Assembly: GCF_001423265.1 (NCBI RefSeq)
Contig: NZ_LMND01000030.1
Coordinates: 334,996-398,995, forward strand
Source of the DNA: Methylobacterium sp. Leaf108
GTDB taxonomy: Bacteria > Pseudomonadota > Alphaproteobacteria > Rhizobiales > Beijerinckiaceae
Length of the DNA stretch: 64,000 nt
Reading direction: 5' to 3'
Of this stretch, positions 1 to 9,699 are shown piece after piece. Position 1 is the first letter of the stretch, and each line of letters opens with the position of its first letter. The notes under the pieces were generated by a model. It was given only the letters and a program-made list of their open reading frames with translations. It searched no databases and had not been told where the DNA came from. The position numbers were made by a program, and so were the translations under genes.

Positions 1-228
1 TTGTCGCCGACGACTAGGATCTTGGCGTTCCGGTAGGCCGGCTGGTTGAGGACGAAGTCGGGATTCTCGGAGCCGTCGTCGCGATAGCGCATCTCGGAAA
101 ACAGGCCCTTGCCGAGCCCGGTGCGCTTGATCGTCTTGAGATACTGCTTGGGGATGATCCGGTCGGTATCGACGTTGATGATCCGCATGGGTGCCGCGAC
201 ACCCTCCAGCGTGGTAAACTTGTCCATC
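1..228 (-). CDS. leuD: 3-isopropylmalate dehydratase small subunit (partial, 5' part)
   Basis: The reverse strand reads from an ATG at 228 as an open frame to the window edge. The first 76 codons begin [20 protein letters not shown] and continue with [13 protein letters not shown] and [12 protein letters not shown], which is the N-terminus of LeuD. With LeuC this subunit isomerises 2-isopropylmalate to 3-isopropylmalate in leucine synthesis in the cytoplasm. The C-terminal part lies outside the window. LeuB, the next enzyme, is encoded at about 58.5-59.6 kb, so the two leu genes are not adjacent here. Confidence 0.93.
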
Positions 229-447
229 GGTCGCTCGCGCCATCGGAGGAGCCGTCCGGGCTCCCGGGTGCGGCGGGTTCTAAGCGGGTTCCGTAAAAGA
301 GCCCAGGGGTTTTGCGATCCGACCCCGTGGCGGCGCTTTTCTCGAAGCGCGGGAGACGGAACCGGGCGGCAAGCGCAGGCCCCGTCTCGCCGTCGTCGTC
401 GCCAAGCCCTATGGTCGGTGCCGCGCAGCCAAACGCAGGGGGATGCG

Positions 448-618
448 ATGACCGACAGCAGCAGCCAGTTCAAGAAGGCGCCCAAGCGCAAGAAGGAGAA
501 GACGCGGGTCGTGTCCGTGTCGCCCGAGATGCGCCAGGCCTATGCCGACCTCATCAAGGAGCGGGAGGCCCGCGAGGATTACGCCAAACACCTGCCGGCC
601 TCCGACCGCGGCCGGTGA
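448..618 (+). CDS. small basic hypothetical protein (56 aa)
   Basis: A 56-codon frame starting at ATG 448. The first 20 residues are rich in Lys/Arg ([12 protein letters not shown]). A charged, probably helical tail follows ([23 protein letters not shown]). There is no signal peptide or membrane segment. A longer in-frame start exists at 109, but its sequence looks like translated non-coding DNA, so the ATG at 448 was chosen. The function is not recognised; the basic N-terminus would allow nucleic-acid binding, which is only a guess. Confidence 0.6.
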   Translation: MTDSSSQFKKAPKRKKEKTRVVSVSPEMRQAYADLIKEREAREDYAKHLPASDRGR

Positions 619-830
619 GCCGAGGGCGTCCGAGAGCGGGCGCCACAAAAACGGCCGAATGACACCGGACTTGACGAGGGCGGCAACGACGGCGCCGCGA
701 CCATTCCGTCGTCCTTGCCGTGAGGAAGCCCCGCCCCGGTCACCCTGCCGTTCCGTCCTCGTCCGAGGATCCGAGTGGAGACCGAGAGAGGGATCGTCGC
801 GTCCCGCGGGAGCGTCAGGAAAGCCAAGCG

Positions 831-2141
831 ATGAGTCTGGACGAGGTCAAGCAGGACGAGCGGGTCCGCCAAGTCGTCGACATCGAGAGCGAGCGGAGGC
901 CCGACCTGCAGCGTGACGCGCAGGTGGTGACCCCGATCGTCGATCGTCGGCTGCCGGCGCTGCTGCGCAGGGCACGCGACCGCCTCGACTGGTCGCGGAT
1001 CCCGCGCCTGCCGGAGCCGTCGACCAAACCGGTCAACATCGGACGCTCGCTGCTCAAGCAGTTCGGGCTGTTCGTGCTCCTGCCCACCGCCATCATCGCG
1101 CTCTATCTCTTCGCGATCGCGTCCGACCAGTACGTCGCCGAGGCGCGCTTCGCCATTCGTGGCAACGTCGAGCCGATGGGTGACGTCGCGCTGGGCGAGT
1201 TCACGACCCTGATCAAGAAGCACAACAGCCAGGACAGCTTCATCGTCAAGGACTTCATCGGCAGCCAGAATTTGGTGGAACAGCTGGAGAAGTCGCTCTC
1301 TCTCTCGCAGCTGTATTCGCGGCCCGAGGCGGATTTCTGGGCCCGCTACTGGGGGTATTCGGCGATCGAGTACCTGACCCGTTACTGGAACCGGCAGGTC
1401 GCGGCGCACATCGACGTGATCTCGGGCGTCATCACCCTGACGGTGCGCGCCTTCACGCCCCAGGACGCGCTCACCATCTCGAAGGCGGTGCTCACTCGCT
1501 CCGAACAGCTGATCAACGACATCTCCCAGCGTGCCCAGGCCGACATGCTCAAGCAGGCCGAGATCGAGACCGGCAAGGTCCAGGCGCGGCTGCGCAAGGC
1601 CTACATCGGCCTCCAGGAGTTCCGGAATCGCTGGGGGATCATCGATCCGGTCAAGTCCGCCGAAGCGACGGCGACCACCCTGCTGTCCCTGCGCCGCGAC
1701 AAGCTGAAGGCGGAATCTGACATTCAGGTCCTGCGCGGATCGAACCTCGACGAGAAGTCGCGGAGCATCCAGACCCTGGCCGCGACCATCACCGCCATCG
1801 ACCAGCAGATCCGCCAGCTGCAGGAACAGCTCACCACCGACGGCCTCACCGCCGGCGCATCCACCAACATGACCCAGGCCCTCCTGGAATACGAAGGGCT
1901 CATGGTCGAGCGCACCATCGCGGAAAAACTCAACGAATCGGCCAACTTCATCCTCGACAAGGCGCGGGTCGAGGCGAGCAAGCAGCACGTCTTCCTGGCG
2001 ACCTTCGTGGAGCCGTCGCTGCCCGACGCCTCGCTCTATCCCCGCCGGCCCTACACGGTGATCGTCGCGTTCTTCTGCTTCCTGGTGGTGTGGTCGTCGT
2101 GCGCCCTCATCATCGGCGGCCTCAAGGACCAGCGCCTCTAG
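831..2141 (+). CDS. KpsE/Wzz-type capsule polysaccharide export inner-membrane protein
   Basis: A 436-residue protein. A membrane helix near residues 79-98 (FVLLPTAIIALYLFAIA) is followed by a long periplasmic region with coiled-coil segments and a second helix at the C-terminus (VIVAFFCFLVVWSSCALIIGG). This is the topology of the KpsE/Wzz polysaccharide co-polymerase family, which controls chain length and bridges to the outer-membrane exporter. The Pro-rich element next to the last helix (PSLPDASLYPRRPY) is typical of the family. The ATG at 831 has an AGGAAA ribosome site; an upstream start at 720 would add 37 residues of unlikely sequence. No ABC export genes are adjacent, but sugar genes lie at 11.8-15.8 kb. 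Confidence 0.8.
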   Translation: MSLDEVKQDERVRQVVDIESERRPDLQRDAQVVTPIVDRRLPALLRRARDRLDWSRIPRLPEPSTKPVNIGRSLLKQFGLFVLLPTAIIALYLFAIASDQYVAEARFAIRGNVEPMGDVALGEFTTLIKKHNSQDSFIVKDFIGSQNLVEQLEKSLSLSQLYSRPEADFWARYWGYSAIEYLTRYWNRQVAAHIDVISGVITLTVRAFTPQDALTISKAVLTRSEQLINDISQRAQADMLKQAEIETGKVQARLRKAYIGLQEFRNRWGIIDPVKSAEATATTLLSLRRDKLKAESDIQVLRGSNLDEKSRSIQTLAATITAIDQQIRQLQEQLTTDGLTAGASTNMTQALLEYEGLMVERTIAEKLNESANFILDKARVEASKQHVFLATFVEPSLPDASLYPRRPYTVIVAFFCFLVVWSSCALIIGGLKDQRL

Positions 2142-2231
2142 GGGTTTGGTCGAAGCCGAGACTCATGTGTCACCGCGGCATCGGAGCAGCCACCGCTCCG
2201 ATCGCGACGCGAGGGGAGCCCACCGCCGGCC

Positions 2232-2504
2232 ATGTCCGATTTCGCCGATCTCGTCGCCCGTGCGGTCAACCCGTCGATGACGCGCGAGGAGCGCGACGAC
2301 GTCTACCGCGTCGTCAAGCAAGCGCTCCTGCGCCTCCAGGAGCGGGAGGGGCTCGACCCGGCCGATCCGCGGACCGCGCTGCAACAGCACCTCGTCGAGG
2401 AAACCATCCGCGACGTGGAGGCCGACATCGGCAAGATTCTCTCGATGCAGAAGCTGGAGCGCGCCTTCGCGGCACAGAACGCGAGCAACGACGCGGGGCT
2501 CTGA
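2232..2504 (+). CDS. small hypothetical protein (90 aa)
   Basis: A 90-codon frame starting MSDFADLVARAVNPSMTREE, with a purine-rich GAGGGGAG stretch upstream. It is mostly charged and predicted helical, with no signal peptide or membrane helix. It lies 90 bases after the KpsE-like gene on the same strand and could be co-transcribed. An 8-bp perfect inverted repeat (2180-2187 with 2195-2202) sits just upstream in the leader. I do not recognise the family. Confidence 0.65.
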   Translation: MSDFADLVARAVNPSMTREERDDVYRVVKQALLRLQEREGLDPADPRTALQQHLVEETIRDVEADIGKILSMQKLERAFAAQNASNDAGL

Positions 2505-2615
2505 GCCGCGACCTGCGGGTCGCCTCTTTCCCTGACGGCGTGGCGCGACCCCGGGGCGGGGTCGGCGTCGCGTTTGCCGCAGACGGTCTCCAACCCGTGG
2601 GCGGAGTACGTGCCC

Positions 2616-3980
<1,365 letters not shown>

Positions 3981-4044
3981 GGCGGTCTATCCTTGGTCGA
4001 GGGCCTGGAGCGGCCGTCTGCGCGATGGTCGGAGCGTCGAGCGG

Positions 4045-4392
4045 TCAGTCGTCGCTCTTGATGATCTCGGTCATGGTGACGCCCAGGCGCTCCTCGACCA
4101 GCACGACCTCGCCGCGGGCGACGAGGCGGTTGTTCACGAAGATGTCGATGGCCTCGCCGACCTTGCGGTCGAGTTCGAGCACGGCGCCGGGCTGGAGCCG
4201 CAGGAGGTCGCCGATCGGCATCCGCGAGGACCCCAGCACCGCCGAGACCACCACGGGCACGTCGAAGACCTGCTCCAGGTCCGAAGCGCTCTTGGGCGTG
4301 GTGGGCGCGTCGCGGATCGACTCGGTGCCGAGACCGTCGAAGGAGGCGTCGCCGCCATTGAGCTGGGGCAGGCTGAAATCGTCGGCGGACAT
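4045..4392 (-). CDS. fliN: flagellar motor switch protein FliN
   Basis: 115 residues from ATG 4392 (MSADDFSLPQLNGGDASFDG). The C-terminal SpoA/FliN domain is clear: DVPVVVSAVLGSSRMPIGDLL, then GAVLELDRKVGEAIDIFVN and VLVEERLGVTMTEI. FliN forms the bottom of the C-ring in the cytoplasm, where it binds CheY-P and takes part in export. It lies 17 bases after the FliH-like gene. Upstream in-frame extension gives only Arg/Pro-rich sequence, so this start is preferred. Confidence 0.93.
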   Translation of the reverse strand: MSADDFSLPQLNGGDASFDGLGTESIRDAPTTPKSASDLEQVFDVPVVVSAVLGSSRMPIGDLLRLQPGAVLELDRKVGEAIDIFVNNRLVARGEVVLVEERLGVTMTEIIKSDD

Positions 4393-4409
4393 GGGGGCTC
4401 GCGGGTGTG

Positions 4410-5012
4410 TCAGACGGGAGGGGAGGGGCTGGGCTGGCCGAGGGATTCGAGGACGGCGGCTTCGATGCGGGCGCGATCGCGCACCACGCCGCCGTCGGCC
4501 CATTCCATGCGGGCGTCGCCGGGTGCCATGTGCGGCTCGCCGAGGACGACGAGCCGGCCCTCGAAGCCGCGCTCGCGCGCGAGGCGCTTCACCAGGGCCT
4601 CGGCCTCGTCGAGCAGGCTGTCGTGGACCCGCACCACGAGGTGGGGAACGCCGCGCAGGTGCTGGAGGGCGGCGCGGGCCGCATCGGCGATCGCCTCGAG
4701 CGGCTGGGAATCGAGGGCGTCGCCGGCGATCTTGCGCGCCAGCGCCATGGCGAAGGCGATCGCCTCGACCTCGCGCTCGGCGTCGCGGGCATCGGCTTGG
4801 CCGAGCAGCCCGGCGGCGGCGAGGCCGAGGCGGGTGAGGGCGTCGGCCATCCGCGCCTGCGCCTGCAGCTCGGCCTGGGCGCGCCCCTCCTGGACGCCGC
4901 GGGCATGGGCCTGCGCCACGGCCTGCGCCAGGGCGGCGGCCTCCTTCTCGGCGGCGGCGCCGCTGTCGGGCCGGCGGAAGTCGTTGTCGAACAGGAAGCG
5001 ATGGGCGTTCAA
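4410..5012 (-). CDS. fliH: FliH/FlbE-like flagellar assembly protein
   Basis: 200 residues. An Ala/Glu-rich helical N-terminal half is followed by a FliH/YscL-like C-terminal domain with the segment HLVVRVHDSLLDEAEALVKR. FliH regulates the export ATPase FliI and links it to the C-ring. The start is a TTG whose TTGA overlaps the fliG stop, with GAGGAG about 11 bases upstream; no nearby in-frame ATG exists. The position between fliG and fliN is that of Caulobacter flbE/fliH. Sequence similarity in this family is weak, so context carries much of the call. Confidence 0.8.
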   Translation of the reverse strand: MNAHRFLFDNDFRRPDSGAAAEKEAAALAQAVAQAHARGVQEGRAQAELQAQARMADALTRLGLAAAGLLGQADARDAEREVEAIAFAMALARKIAGDALDSQPLEAIADAARAALQHLRGVPHLVVRVHDSLLDEAEALVKRLARERGFEGRLVVLGEPHMAPGDARMEWADGGVVRDRARIEAAVLESLGQPSPSPPV

Positions 5013-6061
5013 TAGACCAGCTCCTCTTCGCCGCTCGACTTGGCGATCATGATCTCGCCCTTCTCGGCCAGCTCCTTGGCGAGCTCGGTCATCTTGGCCT
5101 GCGCCTCGTCGACGTCCTTGAGGCGGATCGGACCGAGGGAGCCCATCTCGTCGGTGATGTTCTTGGCCGCGCGGGTGGACATGTTGCCGAGGAAGAAGCT
5201 GCGCACGCGCTCGTCGGCGCCCTTGAGGGCGCGGCAGAGGGTGTCGTTGTCGACCTTGCGCAGCAGCGTCTGGACGCTGCCCGGATCGAGCTTGAGCAGA
5301 TCCTCGAAGGTGAACATGAGCTGGCGAATCTTCTTGGCCGCCCCCCGGTTCGCCTGGTCGAGGGCCGAGAGGAACCGTCCTTCGGTCTGGCGGTCGAAGG
5401 CGTTGAAGACGTCGGCCATGAGTTCGTGGGCGTCGCGCCGGGTGGTCTGGGCGATGGTGGAGACGAACTCCACCCGCAGCGTCTCCTCGATGTGGCGCAG
5501 CGCCTCCTTCTGTACCGTCTCCATGCGCAGCATGCGGTTGAGGACGTCGATGGCGAAGTCCTCCGGCAGGATGGTGAGCACCTTGGCGGCGTATTCCGCC
5601 CGGACCTTCGAGAGCACGACGGCCACGGTCTGGGGGTATTCGTTGCGCAGGAACGAGGCCAGGATCTCGGGATCGATCTGGGTGATGCTGCCCCAGACCC
5701 GCTTGGCGCTGGCGCCCTTGATCTCCGCCATGATCGAGGAGACCTGGTCCTGCGGGAAGATCTTGAGCAGGAGCGACTCGGTCCGCTCGAAGTTCGAGGT
5801 GATGCCGCCGCCCGAGGACAGCCGCGACACGAAGTCGACGATGAGCTTCTCCACCGTCTCGGCCTCGAGGGAGCCGAGCTGGACCATGGCGTGCGAGACC
5901 TTCTTGATCTCGTCCTCCTCCAGCATCTGCCAGATCGGCGCGCCTTCGGTGTCGCCGAGCAGCAGTAGGAGTGCCGCGGCGCGCTGGGCGCCGGGCATGT
6001 TGGCAAAGCCGTCGCCGCCGAGCTGGGCGAGTTCCTTGGCGACGTTCAAACCCGAGGCCAT
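5009..6061 (-). CDS. fliG: flagellar motor switch protein FliG
   Basis: 350 residues, near the usual FliG length. It shows the FliG N-domain (GAQRAAALLLLLGDTEGAPIW), the middle domain (LRNEYPQTVAVVLSKV, AKVLTILPEDFAIDVLNRM) and the C-terminal torque-generating domain (DLLKLDPGSVQTLLRKVD). FliG sits on the cytoplasmic face of the MS ring and contacts the stator. It follows fliF by 57 bases and overlaps fliH by 4. Confidence 0.97.
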   Translation of the reverse strand: MASGLNVAKELAQLGGDGFANMPGAQRAAALLLLLGDTEGAPIWQMLEEDEIKKVSHAMVQLGSLEAETVEKLIVDFVSRLSSGGGITSNFERTESLLLKIFPQDQVSSIMAEIKGASAKRVWGSITQIDPEILASFLRNEYPQTVAVVLSKVRAEYAAKVLTILPEDFAIDVLNRMLRMETVQKEALRHIEETLRVEFVSTIAQTTRRDAHELMADVFNAFDRQTEGRFLSALDQANRGAAKKIRQLMFTFEDLLKLDPGSVQTLLRKVDNDTLCRALKGADERVRSFFLGNMSTRAAKNITDEMGSLGPIRLKDVDEAQAKMTELAKELAEKGEIMIAKSSGEEELVY

Positions 6062-6118
6062 ACCATCAACTCCAGGAACTCATGACGGACATCGTCGACA
6101 GAGTGGGCACCACCGCGT

Positions 6119-7723
6119 TCAATTCTCCTGAATCCAGTTGCGGATGACCTCGACGGTCTCGCCGGGGCTGGCACGCACCATGTCGACCACCCGCTGGACG
6201 GTCTCGGCCTGGACCTTGCCGTTGAGCTGGGCGAAATCGACGAGCTGCGCGGTCTTGTTCTCGCGCGAGACCATCGCTTCGCCCTCGGGGCCGGGAAGGC
6301 CGCCGGCGAGCACGAGGCGGGCCGGCAGGGGTTCCGGGGTCAGAACCCGGCGCACCAGCGGCCGCACCACGGCCAGGAGAACCACCAGGGTGAGCATGGC
6401 GAGCACGGCGAGCTCGACGATGCGCAGCACGTCTTCCTTCGTGGGGGAGAGGAACGACTGCACCAGGGAGGGCTCGATGAACTCGGGCGTGGCCGGCGTC
6501 TCGGCAAAGCGCAGGTTGACCACCTCGACCTGGTCGCCGCGGCCCTTGTCGAAGCCGATCGCCGACCGCACCAGGGCGGCGATGCGGTCCATCTCGGCTG
6601 CCGGCCGCGGCTGGTAGCTCGGCCTGCCGTCGGCACCGGGCACGTAGGCGCCGTCCACCACCACGGCCACCGAGAGGCGCTTGATGCGGCCGCCTTCCAG
6701 GAGCTCGGTCTTGGTGACGCGCGAGATCTCGTAGTTGGTAGTCTCCTCGTTCTTGTTGGAGGCGTCCCTGGGCCCCGGCACCGCGCCGGGCTTCTCGGCC
6801 CCGGGCAGCTCGTTGCCCACCGTGGTGGCACCCTCGGCGGCGCTGGTCTGCGAGGTCTCGCTGCGGGTCTGGGTGGAGCGCACCACCCGGCTCTCGGGAT
6901 CGAAGGTCTCCGAGCGGCTCTCGATGCGCTGGGTATCGAGCTGGGCGTTCACCTGGATGCGGGCGCGGCCCTGGCCGACGATGCCCGCCACGATCTCCTC
7001 GATCTGCGAGCGCAGGCGGCGCTCGATCCCGGTCTGCTTCTCCTCCATGCCGGCACCGGTCTCGGCCTCGGCGCCACGGGCGCCGTCGGCCAGCAGGCGT
7101 CCGCGCTCGTCGACGATGGAGATGCGCTCGGGCTTGAGCCCCTCCACGGCGGAAGCCGCCAGGTGCCGGATCGCCCGCACCTGAGAGGCGTCGAGGTCAC
7201 CCATCAGCTTCAGGATGATCGACGCGCTCGGGGCTTCCCGGTCGCGCTCGAACAGGCGCCGCTCGGGCATGACGAGGTGGACGCGGGCGGCCTGGACCCG
7301 GCCGATGGCGCGGATCGAGCGCGACAGCTCCCCTTCGAGCGCGCGCAGGTGGTTCACGTTCTGGACGAAGTTGGTGGACGAGAAGGCATCGCCCTTGTCG
7401 AAGATCTCGTAGCCGACGCCGGTGGCGCTCGGCAGGCCTTTGCCGGCGAGATCCATGCGCAGGCGCGGCAGGTCGGCGCGCGGGGCCATGATCGTCTGCC
7501 CGGCATCGCCCTTGGTCTCGTAGCGGATGCCGCGCGTGTCGAGGTCGCGAATGACGGCGCTGGAATCCTGCATCGAGAGGTCGGCGAACAGGACGCCCAT
7601 GTCGGGCTTGGAGACCCGCAGGATCACGAAGGCGAAGAACCCGACCAGCGTCAGGGTGACGGCCGCCATGGCGGCGAGGCGCGCCGGCCCCAGCTTGGTC
7701 ACCAGTTCGAGGACCGATTTCAC
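6119..7723 (-). CDS. fliF: flagellar MS-ring protein FliF
   Basis: 534 residues from GTG 7723. The first membrane helix (LAAMAAVTLTLVGFFAFVIL) lies near the N-terminus. It is followed by the YscJ/FliF ring-building domains (MGVLFADLSMQDSSAVIRDL, VRAIRHLAASAVEGLKPERI), a second helix near 445-470 and the C-terminal FliG-binding tail. FliF is the inner-membrane base of the rotor. A TTG start at 7777 would add 18 residues, but it sits only 18 bp from the CtrA-box-like site at 7796-7811. I therefore prefer the GTG; this choice is uncertain. Confidence 0.94.
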   Translation of the reverse strand: MKSVLELVTKLGPARLAAMAAVTLTLVGFFAFVILRVSKPDMGVLFADLSMQDSSAVIRDLDTRGIRYETKGDAGQTIMAPRADLPRLRMDLAGKGLPSATGVGYEIFDKGDAFSSTNFVQNVNHLRALEGELSRSIRAIGRVQAARVHLVMPERRLFERDREAPSASIILKLMGDLDASQVRAIRHLAASAVEGLKPERISIVDERGRLLADGARGAEAETGAGMEEKQTGIERRLRSQIEEIVAGIVGQGRARIQVNAQLDTQRIESRSETFDPESRVVRSTQTRSETSQTSAAEGATTVGNELPGAEKPGAVPGPRDASNKNEETTNYEISRVTKTELLEGGRIKRLSVAVVVDGAYVPGADGRPSYQPRPAAEMDRIAALVRSAIGFDKGRGDQVEVVNLRFAETPATPEFIEPSLVQSFLSPTKEDVLRIVELAVLAMLTLVVLLAVVRPLVRRVLTPEPLPARLVLAGGLPGPEGEAMVSRENKTAQLVDFAQLNGKVQAETVQRVVDMVRASPGETVEVIRNWIQEN

Positions 7724-7795
7724 GACGCGACCAACCCACCCGTCCGAGCCTGGCGGCTCACCCGCCCGGCTCGGCAAAATTTGCCCAGGCCGTGG

Positions 7796-7811
7796 TTAGC
7801 GTGTGGTTAAC
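7796..7811. promoter_or_regulatory. CtrA-box-like site upstream of fliF
   Basis: The bases TTAG, seven bases, then TTAAC match the CtrA consensus TTAA-N7-TTAAC with one mismatch. The reverse strand also reads TTAA-N7-CTAA. It lies 73 bp upstream of the chosen fliF start. CtrA is the alphaproteobacterial cell-cycle regulator known to switch on the fliF operon in Caulobacter, so both position and content are right. Binding is inferred. Confidence 0.55.
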
Positions 7812-8019
7812 GAATGGGCGGATCGCGGCCGGGCGGCCGCGAAATCGGCCGATACGGTTGCCCGGCGGTTCGGCCGAACCCGAAAAGAGCGGACCTGCCG
7901 CAGGACGGCCCCTTGGTCGCCCGCAGGTCACGCTCCCCACGAGGCCGTTAGGCGCAGGCGAGGAGCGCCGGCCCGCATCCCGGATCTCGGCTCGGCGCCA
8001 CCTCCCGCCGGGTCGCAGC
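7812..8019. other. intergenic region between fliF and ccr terminator
   Basis: No gene seen. It contains a perfect 7-bp inverted repeat with a 4-base centre (7824-7841, CGCGGCC/GGCCGCG), followed closely by the 10-bp palindrome ATCGGCCGAT. Both lie upstream of the CtrA-like site relative to fliF. They may be protein-binding sites or simple GC-rich symmetry. Confidence 0.4.
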
Positions 8020-8051
8020 AAAAAGGCCTCCGACCGTGTGGTCGAAGGCCT
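8020..8051 (-). terminator. rho-independent terminator of ccr
   Basis: On the minus strand a 12-bp stem (AGGCCTTCGACC with its partner, one G-U pair) closes an ACAC loop and is followed by TTTTT. It begins 27 bases after the ccr stop codon, the expected place and orientation. Confidence 0.88.
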
Positions 8052-8077
8052 CGGTAGGCGTGCGCCGTTCGACCCGC

Positions 8078-9361
8078 TCAGCGCTTGAGCGGGCCTGCCT
8101 CGATCACGTCCTCGAGGGTGCGCAGGCCCGCGCGCGGCGCGTTGACCAGGCAGGCCATGTTGCCCGGCGGGTGCAGGTTCTTCCACATCTTGGTGTGGGC
8201 GTGGGGAATCTTGTCCCACGGGAACACCTCGCTCATGCACGGGTCGATGCGCTGGTCGAGCACGAACTGGTTGGCCGCCGAGGCCTGCTTGAGGTGTGCG
8301 AAATGCGACCCCTGGATGCGCTTCTGGCGCATCCAGACGTAGCGGGCGTCGAACGTGATGTTGAAGCCGGTGGTGCCGGCGCAGAACACCACCATGCCAC
8401 CGCGCTTCACCACGAGGGCCGAGACCGGGAAGGTCGCCTCGCCCGGGTGCTCGAACACGATGTCGACGTCGTTGCCCTTGCCGGTGATGTCCCAGATCGC
8501 CTTGCCGAACTTGCGCGCTTCCTTGGTCCAGGCGTGGAACTCGGGGCTGTTCACCTTGGGCAGCTGGCCCCAGCAGTCGAAGTCCTTGCGGTTGATGACG
8601 CCCTTGGCACCCAGGCTCATGACGTAGTCGCGCTTCGACTCGTCCGAGATCACCGCGATGGCGTTGGCTCCGCTGGCCGCGCAGAGCTGCACGCCGAACA
8701 CGCCGAGGCCGCCGGAAGCGCCCCAGATGAGCACGTTCTGGCCGGGCCGGACGGTGTGGGGCGCGTGGCCGAACAGCATGCGGTAGGCGGTGGCGAGGGT
8801 GAGCGTGTAGCAGGCGCCTTCCTCCCAGGTCAGGTGCTGGGGCCGCTTCATGAGCTGGCGCGACTGCACCCGGCAGAACTGCGCGAAGGAGCCGTCCCCG
8901 GTCTCGTAGCCCCAGATCCGCTGCGAGGGCGAGAACATCGGGTCGCCGCCGTTGCACTCCTCGTCGTCGCCGTCGTCCTGGTTGCAGTGGATGATGACCT
9001 CGTCGCCGACCTTCCAGCGCTTGACCTTGGAGCCCACCGCCCAGACGATGCCCGAGGCGTCGGACCCCGCGATGTGGTACTCCGTCTTGTGCACGTCGAA
9101 GGGCGAGATCGGCTCGCCGAGGCCGGCCCAGACGCCGTTGTAGTTGATGCCCGCGGCCATGACGTAGACCAGCACCTCGTCGTCGCCGATGTCCCAGACC
9201 GGCAGGACCTCGACCTGGAACGACTCCTCCGGAGGCCCGTGGCGCTCGCGTCGGATCGCCCAGGCGTACATCTTGGCCGGCACGTGCCCGAGCGGCGGGA
9301 TCTCGCCGAGCTCGTAGAGGTCCTTGACCTCGCCCTGTTTCACCTGCGCCCCTGCCGACAT
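8078..9361 (-). CDS. ccr: crotonyl-CoA carboxylase/reductase
   Basis: 427 residues, the usual length. It belongs to the medium-chain dehydrogenase/reductase family with the Ccr-specific N-terminus (VPAKMYAWAIRRERHGPPEE) and the insert with CNQDDGDDEECNGGDPMFSP. The NADPH-binding motif WGASGGLGVFGVQL is clear. Ccr reductively carboxylates crotonyl-CoA to (2S)-ethylmalonyl-CoA, the key step of the ethylmalonyl-CoA pathway in methylotrophs and other organisms without isocitrate lyase. GGGAGAG is placed as ribosome site. The next pathway enzyme, ecm, is divergent on the other strand. Confidence 0.97.
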   Translation of the reverse strand: MSAGAQVKQGEVKDLYELGEIPPLGHVPAKMYAWAIRRERHGPPEESFQVEVLPVWDIGDDEVLVYVMAAGINYNGVWAGLGEPISPFDVHKTEYHIAGSDASGIVWAVGSKVKRWKVGDEVIIHCNQDDGDDEECNGGDPMFSPSQRIWGYETGDGSFAQFCRVQSRQLMKRPQHLTWEEGACYTLTLATAYRMLFGHAPHTVRPGQNVLIWGASGGLGVFGVQLCAASGANAIAVISDESKRDYVMSLGAKGVINRKDFDCWGQLPKVNSPEFHAWTKEARKFGKAIWDITGKGNDVDIVFEHPGEATFPVSALVVKRGGMVVFCAGTTGFNITFDARYVWMRQKRIQGSHFAHLKQASAANQFVLDQRIDPCMSEVFPWDKIPHAHTKMWKNLHPPGNMACLVNAPRAGLRTLEDVIEAGPLKR

Positions 9362-9699
9362 CCTGGCTCTCCCTGATTGTTCTCTGCCGCCCCTATATCG
9401 GCGAACCGTAGCCGCTCCAAGGCCCCCAAAACGCTCGGAAGCGGTCCCATCCCAGGTAAAACGCGGCCTCAGACGTCCCGAAGGGCCTGGTATGCAGTAT
9501 TAAGGGCGTTCCCCGCCTTGCAACGACCCATCGGTTTCAAATCGCTTCATGGTGGCGTGAACAATTTTTCAGATGCTCGCGCCGCGTCGCCTCCCCGGTT
9601 TCACCCACCGGCAGATGACGGGCGCCCGCGGCTTGGCTAGGGTGCCGCTCAGAAAGCGGCACGGGCCGCGCCGAACGACAAGAGACGGAGCCACGTGGA
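9362..9699. other. divergent ccr-ecm control region
   Basis: 338 bases without a gene, holding the promoters of both ccr and ecm. The only promoter I can support is the ccr one (9392-9420). The ecm start has a GACGGAG element about 12 bases upstream. In Methylorubrum extorquens ccr is activated by the TetR-family protein CcrR; I could not identify its operator with confidence. Confidence 0.6.
9392..9420 (-). promoter_or_regulatory. candidate sigma-70-type promoter of ccr
   Basis: On the minus strand TTGGAG (9420-9415) and TATAGG (9397-9392) are separated by 17 bp. Transcription would begin near 9385, leaving a leader of about 25 bases with the GGGAGAG ribosome site. Confidence 0.45.

Noticed and set aside
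7773..7790. sigma-54-like promoter TGGGCAAATTTTGC before fliF on the minus strand
   Set aside because: The GG and GC dinucleotides are 8 or 9 bases apart instead of 10, and early flagellar operons are normally not sigma-54 dependent.
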